A stretch of 64,000 nt of DNA from Xenopus tropicalis (taxonomy: Eukaryota; Chordata; Amphibia; Anura; Pipidae). Each line of letters starts with the position of its first letter. Within the stretch, counting starts at the first letter, position 1. Where the stretch lies: positions 70,229,392-70,293,391 of the forward strand of contig NC_030684.2 of NCBI RefSeq assembly GCF_000004195.4. The letters are read 5' to 3'. The position numbers were made by a program, and so were the translations under genes. This document shows positions 21,931 to 34,100 of the stretch, piece after piece. The notes beneath the pieces are model-generated. The model had not been told where the DNA came from and made no database searches. It saw nothing but the letters and a program-made list of their open reading frames with translations.

Positions 21931-22188
21931 AAGAAGACATAACATCACAGATTTATTCTACAGTGAACAGCACAATAAAAAATCTAACTTAATCTGATGC
22001 TGTAGATGGATACGGCAGGTTTGGGAGAAGGTGGATCATGTGTTTTTTCATATATCTGCATTTCATCAGTTCTAAAGACCGGAGAAGCAGTCATTGCATA
22101 AGTAAAATCACTGTGTGTAGATCTATGAATTAGCCAGCAAATGTTCCTTAGCAATGTTTTAAATAGACACAGCAGGTATAACAGTGAC

Positions 22189-22391
22189 TTAAGGTGGCCA
22201 TACACGTAGCATTGACGATCTTTCATGCGACCATTGGTCGCAGGAAAGATCATTCCCACCCTCCATTGACGATTCAGCCCTAAATGAAGATTTTGCTTGA
22301 GCGCCTGCAACTGCGCCCGATCAAAATCTTTTAACCTGCCAATATCCGCAGGTTTTGTACAATAATATCGGTGCGTATATGGCCAGCTTAA
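22189..22391. mobile_element. Complete 'ggccatacacg' MITE with TTAA ends
   Basis: TTAAGGTGGCCATACACG at the left and 'cgtatatggccagcTTAA' at the right, 203 bp. Flanked by gtgac / gtgac in inverted context (gtgacTTAA...TTAAgtgac). The shortest clear full-length member in this window, useful as the family type. It lies in the probable fkrp 5' intron. Confidence 0.8.
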
Positions 22392-22911
22392 GTGACACTT
22401 ATTCTGCAAAACGAAAAAGATACACAGTGCGAATACAAATGCAGTAAAACATTTTGGACAGACAGGAACATAACTCACTTTTGAAGAAAATAAACCACAA
22501 CGACCAAGTACAATTTATGGAAGAATATAAAATCTGGCTGTAAAATTAATTCTTATAAAGAGCGATTAACTAGAAATCCGTTATAAAACTAGTGAAACAT
22601 TTACAAATCAGTATTTGTTTCAGAAAAAAAACACTGGAGTTTCATTATGTAATGTTTTAGGCTTTTTGTTTGTTTGTTCATAGTTCTCATATTGGCTATG
22701 CAGTGTAGAAAAGACAAGTAACATACTTTGCCATTAGTTATTTGTATATATAACTTCTATTAAAAGCAGTGTTTGTCAGTCCTTTTCTATTCTCTGCCCT
22801 GGTGGCTCTGGCATCTGAAACAATGTAACACAAGGCAGCAGGATTGACAGACCTGACTTGCTGGAGGAGACTGACCTTTGCAACATTGTTGGGATCAAAT
22901 ACAAGGTACAG

Positions 22912-23330
22912 GCATAGGATCTCTTATCCGGAAACCCATTATCCAGAAAGTTCCAAATTACGGAAAGGCCATCTCCAATAGACTCCATTATAAACAAATA
23001 ATTCTAATTTTTAAAAATGATTTCCTTTTTCTCTTTAATTATAAAACAGTACCTTGTACTTGATCCCAACTAAGATATAATTAATCCTTATTGGAGGCAA
23101 AACAAGCCTATTGGGTTTGTCCAATATTTAAATGATTTTTCCAAATTACGTAAAGATCCCTTATCCGGAAAACCCCAGGTCCTGAGCATTCTGGGTAACA
23201 GGTCTCATACCTGTACTGTTTTATTATTACATAGAAAAATAAAATGTATTTTTTTATCTGAATTATTTCATTAAAATAGAGTCTATGGGAGACAGGCAAC
23301 AGGTAACGGGTAACAGATCCAATACTTGTA
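22912..23330. mobile_element. Two adjoining 'acaggtatggg' MITE copies
   Basis: First copy runs from 'acaggcataggatctcttat' to 'ggtctcatacctgtactg' (about 23218). A second, half copy continues 'ttttattattacatagaaaa' to 'aacagatccaatacttgtag' at 23330. Probably one element with an internal duplication, or two tandem insertions. Confidence 0.65.
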
Positions 23331-23489
23331 GTACCTTATAAGACAAATTTAAACAACTGACCATGGTGTTTAAAAAGTTCATAACTCTAAACCTACCATT
23401 TATCACTAAATTTATTTTTATTACCAAGTTATTTATATGCATAGCTGGCATGCATCGATTTCTCACTCAATATATCAATATATATTTGT

Positions 23490-23640
23490 AGATTGTAAGC
23501 TCTTTTGGGCAGGGCCCTCTTCACCTCTTGTATCGGTTATTGATTGCTTTATATGTTACTCTGTATGTCCAATGTATGTAACCCACTTATTGTACAGCGC
23601 TGCGGAATATGTTGGCGCTTTATAAATAAATGTTAATGTA
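23490..23640 (+). repeat. SINE/LINE 3'-end type repeat ('ggcgctttataaataaa')
   Basis: 'gattgtaagctcttttgggcagggccctc' through 'gtacagcgctgcggaatatgttggcgctttataaataaatg' spans 23490-23634. This tail is widespread in frogs and fishes, and its start motif recurs in the SINE at 58545-58770 ('attgtaagctccactggggc'). Split motifs are quoted by position only. Confidence 0.65.
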
Positions 23641-23865
23641 ATATATTTAAATCCAGGGCCCCCTATCTATATGATATCCATTTCAAATAATAATATTATT
23701 AATCATCATAAATGACATACAAATCCTTATTACGCAATAACATATACTTCAAACAGGGCATAATTACAAAAGAAATAAAACAGGGCATGGGTACAAGCCC
23801 TATCTATAAGGTCTCTCAATAAACCTGAAATCAGTATTAGAGGATTTGAATTGAATTTGAAGGAA

Positions 23866-25036
23866 TACTGTCATGGGAAAACATGTTTTTTTTTTTTCAA
23901 AATGCATCAGTTAATAGAGCTGAATCCTGCATTGAAATCCACTTTTACAAAAGCAAACAGATTTTTTTATATTTAATTTTGAAATTTGACATGGGGCTAG
24001 CCATGATCTTCATTTACCAGGGTGCCCCAGCCATGTAAAATGTGTTCTGATAAACTTCAGTCACACTAAACAATGGGAAGGCAGCAAGATAGCAGCTCCC
24101 TGTAAATATCAGAATAGCACTCAATAGTAAGTCCAGCTTGTGACTCTTCCAGTTACGTGGGTCTGAGCTTTCTTTTCTTTCTGAAAGCTCAGACTCAGGC
24201 ACAATGCACTGAGATGTTATGTAAACAGTGTAATTTAGGCACCCCCAAATGACTTTAATCGCTTACCTTGTACCCCGGGCTGGTGCCCCTGTTAAGAGAG
24301 AACAGCATCAGCCCAGAGTAGCAGCAAGCGATTCCTTCTTCAGCATTGGTGAGCATGCGCATTAGAGTGAAAAGCTGAACTTTGAAGGACAAGGAAAGGT
24401 TAATATAAAAGTAAGTCTAAAGGCATTCTTTTTAAGTACTTATTGCATATGTAAATTCCCAGATCCCTGCTTGCTTCTTTGAGATATGGCACTGGCAGCC
24501 TACAGCAGTGTGAAGACTACAGTGACATCACTGAAATCTCTCTCCCCTTCCTGAAGGCAGCCTTCAGTAGCAATGCATATGTGCGTAACTTGATCCTGTC
24601 TCCTGTTCTGAGCTAAACATGCCCACCAGCCAATCAGAATCGTATCTGCTGGGGTGGGGGGAAGGGAATGAAACACATGTGCAGTATGAAGCAAGGAGGG
24701 AAAGGAGAATACCTTTTTAAAGATGGCTGCCTGTTCAAGAAAACAGATAGAAAATGTGTGACTAAGTAAATATTTGATTAGGTAAGCCAAAAGTGTGACG
24801 TTTTTGACTTGCATTCTCCTTTAACAACAAAGTCGGCTTTTTACTCTACTGCGCATGACCCGGCCCAGGGATTTTGTTGCAGAAGAAACGCAGAAGGAGG
24901 AAGCGCTCGCTACAGGTACACCGGGCTGGGGCAGTTTTCTCCTAACAGGGTCACCAGCCCGGTAAGCGAATGAAGTCACTTGGGAGTGCCTTACATTTTG
25001 GCACCCCAAGTGACTTAGCCTTTCCTTCTCCTTTAA
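23866..25036. mobile_element. Cluster of T2/Kolobok-like MITEs
   Basis: At least three families meet here. 'gaaggaatactgtcatggga' opens the first at 23870; its inverse end appears at 59436-59460. A second piece (24235-24385) and the right end (24826-25036, closing 'agcctttccttctcctttaa') share the 'gcacccc(a)aagtgactt' termini. Between them lies an element ending 'tgacttgcattctcctttaa' at 24806-24825. TTAA borders recur. Exact nesting is unclear by eye. Confidence 0.5.
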
Positions 25037-25429
25037 TCTCAAGCTGCAGGCATACCTTCAGTTGTCTCAATATCGTATTGGCAATCCGAAAGTCACAACA
25101 TTTTCGTACCGAACGATTCTAAACAGTGGCAAAACCGTTTCTTTTCACGCTAAAAATACAAAAAAGACGCGCAAGGTATTAAAAAAGTCGTGGAAAATAC
25201 GATTGGACCGATCGAATGCTCAGAGCGTTGGTGGATAAGTAAATGTGCCCCTATGAGTCAGCTTTCTGCTGATTGGCTCAGATCCACATTCCTAAGGGAG
25301 GGGAGTGAGTTTTTAGCATTCCTGAGGGAGGGGGGAGCAGGAGAGGGGAGAGAGCAGAGAGCTGCATGTCTCTGACAATCTTTTGACAGAGAAGTCAGAG
25401 CAGCATTTCTGTAAGTGCTTATGGCTGTA

Positions 25430-25860
25430 TTTGCATAGACCTGGTAAAGGAGATAGAGGATTTAAACTATGAGGTTAGGTTGGGGTTGTTTTCTCTAGAT
25501 AAAGGGGACATGATAACGCTGTTAGAGGGCATTATAAACAAATAGGGGTGTTCTTTTTTTCCCCCCATAAAAACAATCAGTGCACCAGAGGCCATCCCTT
25601 AAGTGGAATGCAACTTTCAGTAGAAGCAGTGTAGGTGGTTGTTTACAGTGAGGGCAGTGAGGTTTGGGAATGCCCTTCCTAGTGATGTTGTGATGGCAGA
25701 TTCTTTTAATGCCTTTAAGAGGGGCCTAGATGATTTCTTGAGCAAGCATAGTATCCAAGGCTATTGTGATACTATAATCTACAGTTAGTATTGATGTATG
25801 TTTATGTATGTGAGTGTATAGATAGGTTGGTATGGGTTTATATAATATTCACCAAGTTGC
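25430..25860 (+). pseudogene. CR1/Rex-type LINE 3' remnant (reverse transcriptase C-terminus)
   Basis: In broken frames this reads 'GLFSLDKGDMI', later 'RFGNALPSDVV' and 'DSFNAFKRGLDDFL'. It matches the C-terminal pattern of CR1/jockey-group reverse transcriptases (L-x-RLRGD, W/FN-x-LP, FK-x-x-LD). 'ccaaggctattgtgatacta' downstream is the usual 3' UTR of this frog family. Frameshifted, with an internal loss after LDK; 5' truncated. Confidence 0.65.
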
Positions 25861-27855
25861 AAAATTGCCTAATGGTGCATCCAGTACATAATGTCCCAGA
25901 CTGTATTGAAATTATGTATTTGTAGCCCACCACAATGCTATGTAGTCACACAGTATAGCATATAAAACATCATATACTGCAAGTTATGAATCACATTATT
26001 CGTGTCCCAAAATGACAAACAACATTTCTTTCATGTTCTGTTCTTTTTAGTATTTTCAGTTAATTAGGGGCTACATTACTTGAACTGATTTGGCCTTTGT
26101 GCTTTTCACTGTGGCAATCAGATCCAATTCTTCCAGTATTGGATCTGTAGTAAGAATACTCTTATGACACATATTTCTGCCTTTTAATCTATTAATTCTC
26201 TAAACATATCCATTTTGGATCAGGCTTTATTGTTCTAGACATTGCAACAGCTATATGTATGGTAGGGCCCACAACAAGCTAATTTTGTTTTTTCCCTTGT
26301 ACTTCAAGACAAAGACATATGTGAAATGCAAGATGGCAGCACTGCTCTAATATGTTCCCCAAAGGAGCAATGGCCAGGAAAAAACCCTAAGGTTTGAATT
26401 GGCTTGGGGTGGCCAACATATTGTCAAACCCACCGAACTTGAAAGGATAGCTGATTAAAATGAGGAGTTCTGATAAACACATCCACACATTATGGAGAGG
26501 GCTAATGTGGGTGCCGTGGGCAAATGCATTCTCTTTTCCAGTTATCAACGTGCCCTGAAGCCTTACACGATGCTCGCTACAAAGGAATCTGTATGTATAT
26601 TGTTTGGGGGCTATTACAGCAACATAAGCAAGGTTTCAGGGTGGTAAAACCGATAATACTTTAGTTAAAAACAAGGTATATTGCTCAAAACGGATAACAC
26701 ATAAGGGGGGACGTGCAATGAGGAGCAAGGTGCAAGCCAAAAATAAACTTGCGTTTCCTACTACACACGCAGTATATAACGCAACTCTGTGCATTGGTCG
26801 CACTGTAATGCAACCCGAAATATTCCGCAGATGCTAAACTGCCCCACAGGTACAAACCGCAGCTGCACTGGAACATAATGTACATACCCCACATGTCTTC
26901 CGCTTCCACAGTGCCACGCCCAGCTTTTGTCGTCACCGGTTTTTTTTTTCTTTAAAACTTTATTGATCAAAATTCTATAAACAAATACACACATGCATTA
27001 AAAAGGGCGTATCCATATAACTGTATCTGAAAGCGGAGCATGGAGCAGAGCTTTGCCAACCTCGAGTACATTCCATCAGCTTCCTCGGTAATCAGAATTC
27101 CAACTCCCAGCATGCACCCTGCAGCCCTGCGCACCACAGACTCTAAAAGGTCGTAGATGTACCACTAGGGTGCGTCTCGAAATGGAAAGAAACATGACTG
27201 GACTGCAGGTGTATAGCCGATAATAACAATAGCAAAAAAGACCGTGAAAGGGATGAGATTCTGCCCTATACTTCTATAACATTCGCCAAGTTCGAACACC
27301 ACAAAGCCCTACAGTGTACCTTAGCACCTCCCACCGCAGATGGCCCCACCCCTTACCTGGTCCAGATGTTCAAGGCTCTTCATTCATTTGTCTGCAACCA
27401 CGCACCCCGCCCTAACCAAAACTCCCAAGCCCCGCCCACGGTCTTCATGCTGTAGCATTTTACCCACAGTTTTTTGGTAGATGATGTGGCATGGGGGTAC
27501 AGGGAGGGGCGTTTATTGGACTAAATCAATTGGCAAACATGTCGTCTAAAACCTGCTGCTAAAAGCTCGGCTGGCAGTAAACCAAATTTATACAATTAGA
27601 AGCACACGGACATTGGCTTGGCTGCAGCACCCACTCTCTAAATCAGCTGTCAGTAGAATTGTTGGCACTGGCCCCTCAAGATGTCTCCCCTTTATACAGA
27701 ATAGATATATTATTGGCTGTGGCGCTCAGTCATGCAGATGAGCCACATGTCTATTGGCCGCAAGGCAGACTCGTGTAGCTACTGAACAGCTTTCCGTTAG
27801 TTATAGGGTGGGGTTTCCAGGCTTCTTTTCTGCAAGGGGCATGGTTTCCAGCATG
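25861..27855. other. fkrp-dact3 upstream region; no strn4 or prkd2 exon seen
   Basis: Mixed sequence rising in CpG towards dact3. Minus-strand 'tcaataaagttttaaag' followed by an A-run (26940-26968) looks like a transcript 3' end with a tail, so a processed insertion or minus-strand 3' end may be present. Several ATTGG (inverted CCAAT) words occur at 27700-27900. No striatin or protein kinase D exon was recognised. Confidence 0.45.
27102..27120. promoter_or_regulatory. Possible ZNF143/THAP11-type promoter motif
   Basis: AACTCCCAGCATGCACCCT resembles the 'ACTACAATTCCCAGCATGC' element common at vertebrate promoters. It lies in the head-to-head interval of fkrp and dact3, so it might mark a fkrp or shared start site. 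A single motif is weak evidence. Confidence 0.3.
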
Positions 27856-27975
27856 TGATTGGTCAAGGGGAGGACTCTTGTGGATTTAGAGTGCTGTGAT
27901 TGGCTTTGTTTTTGCTCCGGGCCCTGTGCTCAGATTGCGGGTTTTCAGTCAGCGCTTAGCCGGCCGATTAGTGAC
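27856..27975 (+). promoter_or_regulatory. Probable dact3 5' UTR / core promoter region
   Basis: CpG-rich stretch with ATTGG at 27859 and 27898, directly before the dact3 start. The reading frame is open upstream of the ATG but has no in-frame ATG there. No TATA box seen. Confidence 0.4.
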
Positions 27976-28113
27976 ATGCTGGGCTCCGGAGGCGGTGGTG
28001 ACCGAGGGCGGCTCCGTCATTTACTACGGTCAAGTTTGGCTGGGCTTTGTGAGCTGAAGCTACTGAGAGACAGGCAGGAGATCCGGGTGCGGAGAGCGCT
28101 ACAAGGCGGAGAG
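27976..28113 (+). CDS. dact3: dact3 coding exon 1
   Basis: 46 codons, phase 0 end at GAG|GTAAAT. Starts with a glycine-rich leader (MLGSGGGGD), then the conserved Dapper N-terminal helix with 'SLAGLCELKLLRDRQEIRV'. First in-frame ATG is used. Confidence 0.9.
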
Positions 28114-31100
28114 GTAAATGATATATTGATACGTTCTGTATTCATCTGAATTCCTTTTATTATTCAATGTCAGTAAGTGAACCCGGTGCAGCCATCGTGG
28201 TCGTTTCGAAAAGGAGCTTTCTGTTTTATTAGCTCTGCATAGTCACATCGGATTCAAGGCAAGCCCCGTCTGCACAATGGAGAATGACTGGTGCTTTATC
28301 GGGGCCTGGCTGGTACAATATGAAATGTTTGGCAACCTCTCATACACATGTTGTGAACCTTAACATAGCCGTGTTATATGTCTCCTGCACATTCCGCACA
28401 CATTCTCATATGCTATTGTTATATATCTACTGTGTGCAGCCTTACAAGCCCATGCCATACATCTACTGTACTGTACATGTGTGCAACCTCCTCACATGCC
28501 CGTGTTGTGTATCTACTGTAATGTACTGTACATGTGTGCAACCTCCTCACATGCCCTTGTTGTGTATCTACTGTAATGTACTGTACATGTGTGCAACCTC
28601 CTCACATGCCCGTGTTGTGTATCTACTGTAATGTACTGTACATGTGTGCAACCTCCTCACATGCCCTTGTGTATCTACTGTAATGTACTGTACATGTGCG
28701 CAACCTCCTCACATGCCCGTGTTGTGTATCTACTGTAATGTACTGTACATGTGTGCAACCTCCTCACATGCCCGTGTTGTGTATCTACTGTAATGTACTG
28801 TACATGTGTGCAACCTCCTCACATGCCCGTGTTGTGTATCTACTGTAATGTACTGTACATGTGTGCAACCTCCTCACATGCCCTTGTTGTGTATCTACTG
28901 TAATGTACTGTACATGTGTGCAACCTCCTCACATGCCCGTGTTGTGTATCTACTGTAATGTACTGTACATGTGTGCAACCTCCTCACATGCCCTTGTGTA
29001 TCTACTGTAATGTACTGTACATGTGCGCAACCTCCTCACATGCCCGTGTTGTGTATCTACTGTAATGTACTGTACATGTGCGCAACCTCCTCACATGCCC
29101 CTGTTGTGTATCTACTGTAATGTACTGTACATGTGTGCAACCTCCTCACATGCCTTTGTTGTGTATCTACTGTAATGTACTGTACATGTGTGCAACCTCC
29201 TCACATGCCTTTGTTGTGTATCTACTGTAATGTACTGTACATGTGTGCAACCTCCTCACATGCCCGTGTTGTGTATCTACTGTAATGTACTGTACATGTG
29301 CGCAACCTCCTCACATGCCCGTGTTGTGTATCTACTGTAATGTACTGTACATGTGTGCAACCTCCTCACATGCCCGTGTTGTGTATCTACTGTAATGTAC
29401 TGTACATGTGTGCAACCTCCTCACATGCCCGTGTTGTGTATCTACTGTAATGTACTGTACATGTGTGCAACCTCCTCACATGCCCTTGTTGTGTATCTAC
29501 TGTAATGTACTGTACATGTGTGCAACCTCCTCACATGCCCGTGTTGTGTATCTACTGTAATGTACTGTACATGTGTGCAACCTCCTCACATGCCCTTGTG
29601 TATCTACTGTAATGTACTGTACATGTGCGCAACCTCCTCACATGCCCGTGTTGTGTATCTACTGTAATGTACTGTACATGTGCGCAACCTCCTCACATGC
29701 CCCTGTTGTGTATCTACTGTAATGTACTGTACATGTGTGCAACCTCCTCACATGCCTTTGTTGTGTATCTACTGTAATGTACTGTACATGTGTGCAACCT
29801 CCTCACATGCCTTTGTTGTGTATCTACTGTAATGTACTGTACATGTGTGCAACCTCCTCACATGCCCGTGTTGTGTATCTACTGTAATGTACTGTACATG
29901 TGCGCAACCTCCTCACATGCCCGTGTTGTGTATCTACTGTAATGTACTGTACATGTGCGCAACCTCCTCACATGCCCCTGTTGTGTATCTACTGTAATGT
30001 ACTGTACATGTGTGCAACCTCCTCACATGCCCGTGTTGTGTATCTACTGTAATGTACTGTACATGTGTGCAACCTCCTCACATGCCCGTGTTGTGTATCT
30101 ACTGTAATGTACTGTACATGTGTGCAACCTCCTCACATGCCCGTGTTGTGTATCTACTGTAATGTACTGTACATGTGTGCAACCTCCTCACATGCCCGTG
30201 TTGTGTATCTACTGTAATGTACTGTACTGTACATGTGTGCAACCTCCTCACATGCCCGTGCTGTGTATCTACTGTAATGTACTGTACATGTGCGCAACCT
30301 CATTACATGCCTGTGCTGTGCATCTAATGTATCGTACATGTGTGCAACCTCCTCAGATACCCATGCTGTACATCTACTGTACATGTGTGCAAACTCACAG
30401 ACCCATGCTGTACATCTACTGTACATGTACGCAATCTCACTTGCCCATGCTATGTGCCTACTGTAATCTACTGTTCATGTGTGCCACCTCTCATGCCCAT
30501 GCTAAACATTTACCTATATACCCATGCTGTACATCTACTATGCACATGTGCAACCTTGCATGCCCATGCTATACTTCTGCTGTACATATGTGTAACCTCA
30601 CAGACCCATGTTATTCATTTTTTTAATAATAAATCCTGCAGGGGTAACTGACCCCTGTTGGAAAACTGAAAATAGTCAGGAGAGGAAGGCAAATAATTTA
30701 AAAATTATACAAAATGAAGAACAATTGAAAAGTTGCTAAGAATTGGCCATTCTATAACTTACTACAAGTTAACCTGAAGGCAAACCACCCCTTCAAACAT
30801 TTTACATAGAACAGAAGATCAGTATTATTTATGTACTTCTCATTTTTTGCAGCATTATATAACCATATTGTATGTACATTTCTGGGGGGTAAGAGATGAC
30901 CAAATTTACACAACAGACTTTTATGTAGCTAAATTCTTTGATCTGTCAAGTAATCCAATGGGTCAGATCAGATATGACCAAGGCCTTGTTCAAAATACAA
31001 TCTGTTATCCAACACGGTTGAATCCATTTCTTTAACATGTAAATTGATCTTACCAAAATATAGTGCCAAATTCCGATTCATTGGTTTAATATCAATGCAA

Positions 31101-34100
31101 CTCAGCTGAATGCTATTTTTAATAAAGTCGACTTAGACTGCATTCCCTTATGTGGAAATCAAGCAGTTCCATAGAGATCAGTAAGGATGGGGTTATCTCT
31201 TCAACCGCTCTACTGAGAACAAAACTATAGCATCTTCAACGTTATGGCAAATTCTTTCCACACTGTCAGTTGGATTGTATGGGATCACATTGTATGATCA
31301 TGTCATCCAATTCTCATTGAGTTAAAGGACATGTGTTGTAACCCCAGAGAATTCTCCTGTGAGAATGTTGCCTACCAGCCCCACATTAGTCATCTTTTTG
31401 TTATCTCGTAAATTGGAATTAATGTGTAGTTTGTACTTGCCAGGATTACACTGTAATCAAACTCTAGAAGTCAGATACAGTGCCTTTAATTCAGAGCTAG
31501 AAAAAGTATTGTCTTTTGCACAATCCCAAGAATACAAAGCAAGAATGATTCTCATTAGAGGATACTTTTGTATCTTCTGTGCAGTTTGGTACAAACAATG
31601 TAGGCTGACCAACACTACATTGCAGGATTTATGTATGAGTGAGTTTGATTGTTGCTAAACTAGCTTACTCATTTGAACCAAATTGGATTGCAGCCTCACT
31701 GGCTGTGTTGTGAATGAGGACTTAAAGGAACAGTAACACCAAAAAATGAAAGTGTATAAAAGTAATAACAATATAATGTACTGTTGCCCTGCTTTGCTAC
31801 AACTAGTGTGTTTGCCTCAGAAAGACTACTATAGTTTATATAAGTAAGCTGCTGTGTAGCCATGGGGGCAGCCATTCAAAGGAGAAAAGGCACATGTTAC
31901 TTAGCAGATAACAGATAAACCCCCATTATATGGGGCTTATCTACTAGTTATCTGCTATGTAACCTGTGCCTTTTCTCCTTTTTTCCAGCTTGAATGGCTG
32001 CCCCCATGGCTACACAGCAGCTTATTTATATAGTAGCTTTTCTGTAACAAAAACACCAGTTTTTTGCAGAGCAACCACATATTATATTTTAATTACTTTA
32101 AAACACTTTAATTTTTTGATGTTACTGTTCTTTTAAGTCATGAAGAAACCATCCAATCATAGTTTTACTAAGTATACCAACACTGTGAGACATTTATGGT
32201 ATGGCATTTGTTTTTATTTACCAAGTTTGTCTGTAGGCTAAAGATTTGAATTTCCATTTTAGATTAATGTTTTAATTGTGTTGACAATATACTTTTGCTA
32301 TATGATTATTTTACCAACTAATGTCCCACAAACAATGTACGTTTTTAAATGATTCCTCACAGGGTGGCTTATGCCGACTCAGGTGTACTGCACATATCTG
32401 AGGTCTTCCTCTGAAGTATCTTGCTGGAGTTTGTGTGTGCTTGGAGTTGCTTAGATTGGCATTTTTTTTATTAATGAAAACATTGTTTTTTGGTGTCGAT
32501 CCTATTGAACTCTTGTTTAATCATGTTGATGCTGCATTATTGTACAGGTCATGTATCTCAGGAATCGGGAATATCTTTAGTAATGATACACTAGTACAAA
32601 TGATTGATAAAGAGGCATGTGTTTTCTCCTTTATATACAACAGCCTGTTTGTTTCACACGCTTCATTTATTGTAGATACCTATAGCTACTAAAGTGGGTG
32701 GCCCTGGTTGCCTCCAACAGCCAGAGATTGAGAGAAGTGACAAATGAAAATGTTAATTACTTAAAGGGGGTGTTCACCTTTGTAAAACATTCAGAAATGT
32801 AACGGGTCACAAAAAAAGCACAAGCTTTGCCATATGAACGGTTAGCAGAGAATGTGCAGTTCCTGAGCTATTCACCTTAGAATAGATCCCTTTGCTGAAC
32901 CTTCTCTTCATCATGGGCCCTCTGCTGTTGGTAGTGGGGGTCGTTGACCCCCAAAAACACTACAGTCACCACTGTACTTCCTTGTATGAGTCACACATAG
33001 TACTGGCAGAAACGGCTTTAAGATCATGTGCGCATGTGCAGTTATTTCCACAGCTTAACTCCGATTGGCTGCATTTCCCGTCAATCTGCCTCTGATCCCT
33101 CATCTGCTAATGATTGGAGCATAATTGGCACTATGCAAGCTGTCGGGACAAGGACTGTATTAACGACTGATGACCCGCGAATTGGCAGAGCCTTGTACAA
33201 AACCTCTGAGACATAATTTATAATGTTTTTGATTTAACAGTTGTTTAAGCCCTTGCCCCAACTTCATTTTGATCCACTTACTGAGTCAATGAATCAAGGG
33301 TGCTGGTAAAAAACAAGAATACTTTGAACTATGTGTGATGCACCTCATAATTTCCAACTTACAATGACAACCAGTCACATAGAGAGACACAGCTTCAGCT
33401 GAAGACTGTTTAGTATTTATCTCTCAAGGGCAACATTACCTAAATAAAGATTATGAACACAAATAATGTTTTGTAAGGTTTAAAGACAGACCTACTTAAA
33501 TTTTTAATTACGGCGCATAAAGTGCTTCCTAATTATTTTATCTTCACCAATTTTGTGAAACAGAAGCTGTGAAAGTCTCTTTCTCATACAGGGCAGTTGT
33601 CATTTGGTGGCCCAGGAATTATTTCTCTTTATGGGAAGCTACTTTAACTCCAAAGAGATGCCTTCTGCATAGGGTTTCCTCTGTTCCCCTGCAATGTCAC
33701 TATGTTGGAGGAGCTCGGCAGCATCACCAAGCCCAGCACATATAATGCGGAGTGGAGGTCAGCTCGAAAACACTTGCTTTTGTGGTTTTTGGCCCTACCT
33801 ACGCTCCTTGTACCTGCACTCAGGTGGAAGCTGTACTTTACAGTGCAGAAGCATTGAGCGGTGGACAGGATGGAGCGGATCCTGTCTCTGAGGCTGAAGA
33901 AAAAAAACAGCCTGAGAGAAGCGGAGCAAACGCTCTGTGTGCCCAGACCCTAAGGGGCTGATTTACTAATCCACGAATCCGAATGGGAAAAATTTGGATT
34001 GGAAACTAACATTTTGCGACTTTTTCGTATTTTTTGCGCGAAAAGTCGCGACTTTTTCGTAGCCGTTACGATTTGTTTGAATATTGTCGCGACTTTTTCG

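Noticed and set aside
22189..22478. Minus-strand frame upstream of fkrp as an extra fkrp exon
   Set aside because: Most of it lies in a complete TTAA MITE and its translation has no relation to FKRP.
27859..27975. Longer dact3 N-terminus
   Set aside because: The frame is open upstream but starts at TTG and has no ATG before 27976; the Dapper homology begins just after that ATG.
28491..30300. CRISPR-like regular repeat
   Set aside because: Units are contiguous without unique spacers, in a vertebrate intron; it is a minisatellite.
28284..30651. Cys/Pro/Leu-rich open frames on both strands across the intron-1 array
   Set aside because: They follow the 55-bp repeat and switch frame between units; no start context, no splice logic, and composition is set by the repeat.
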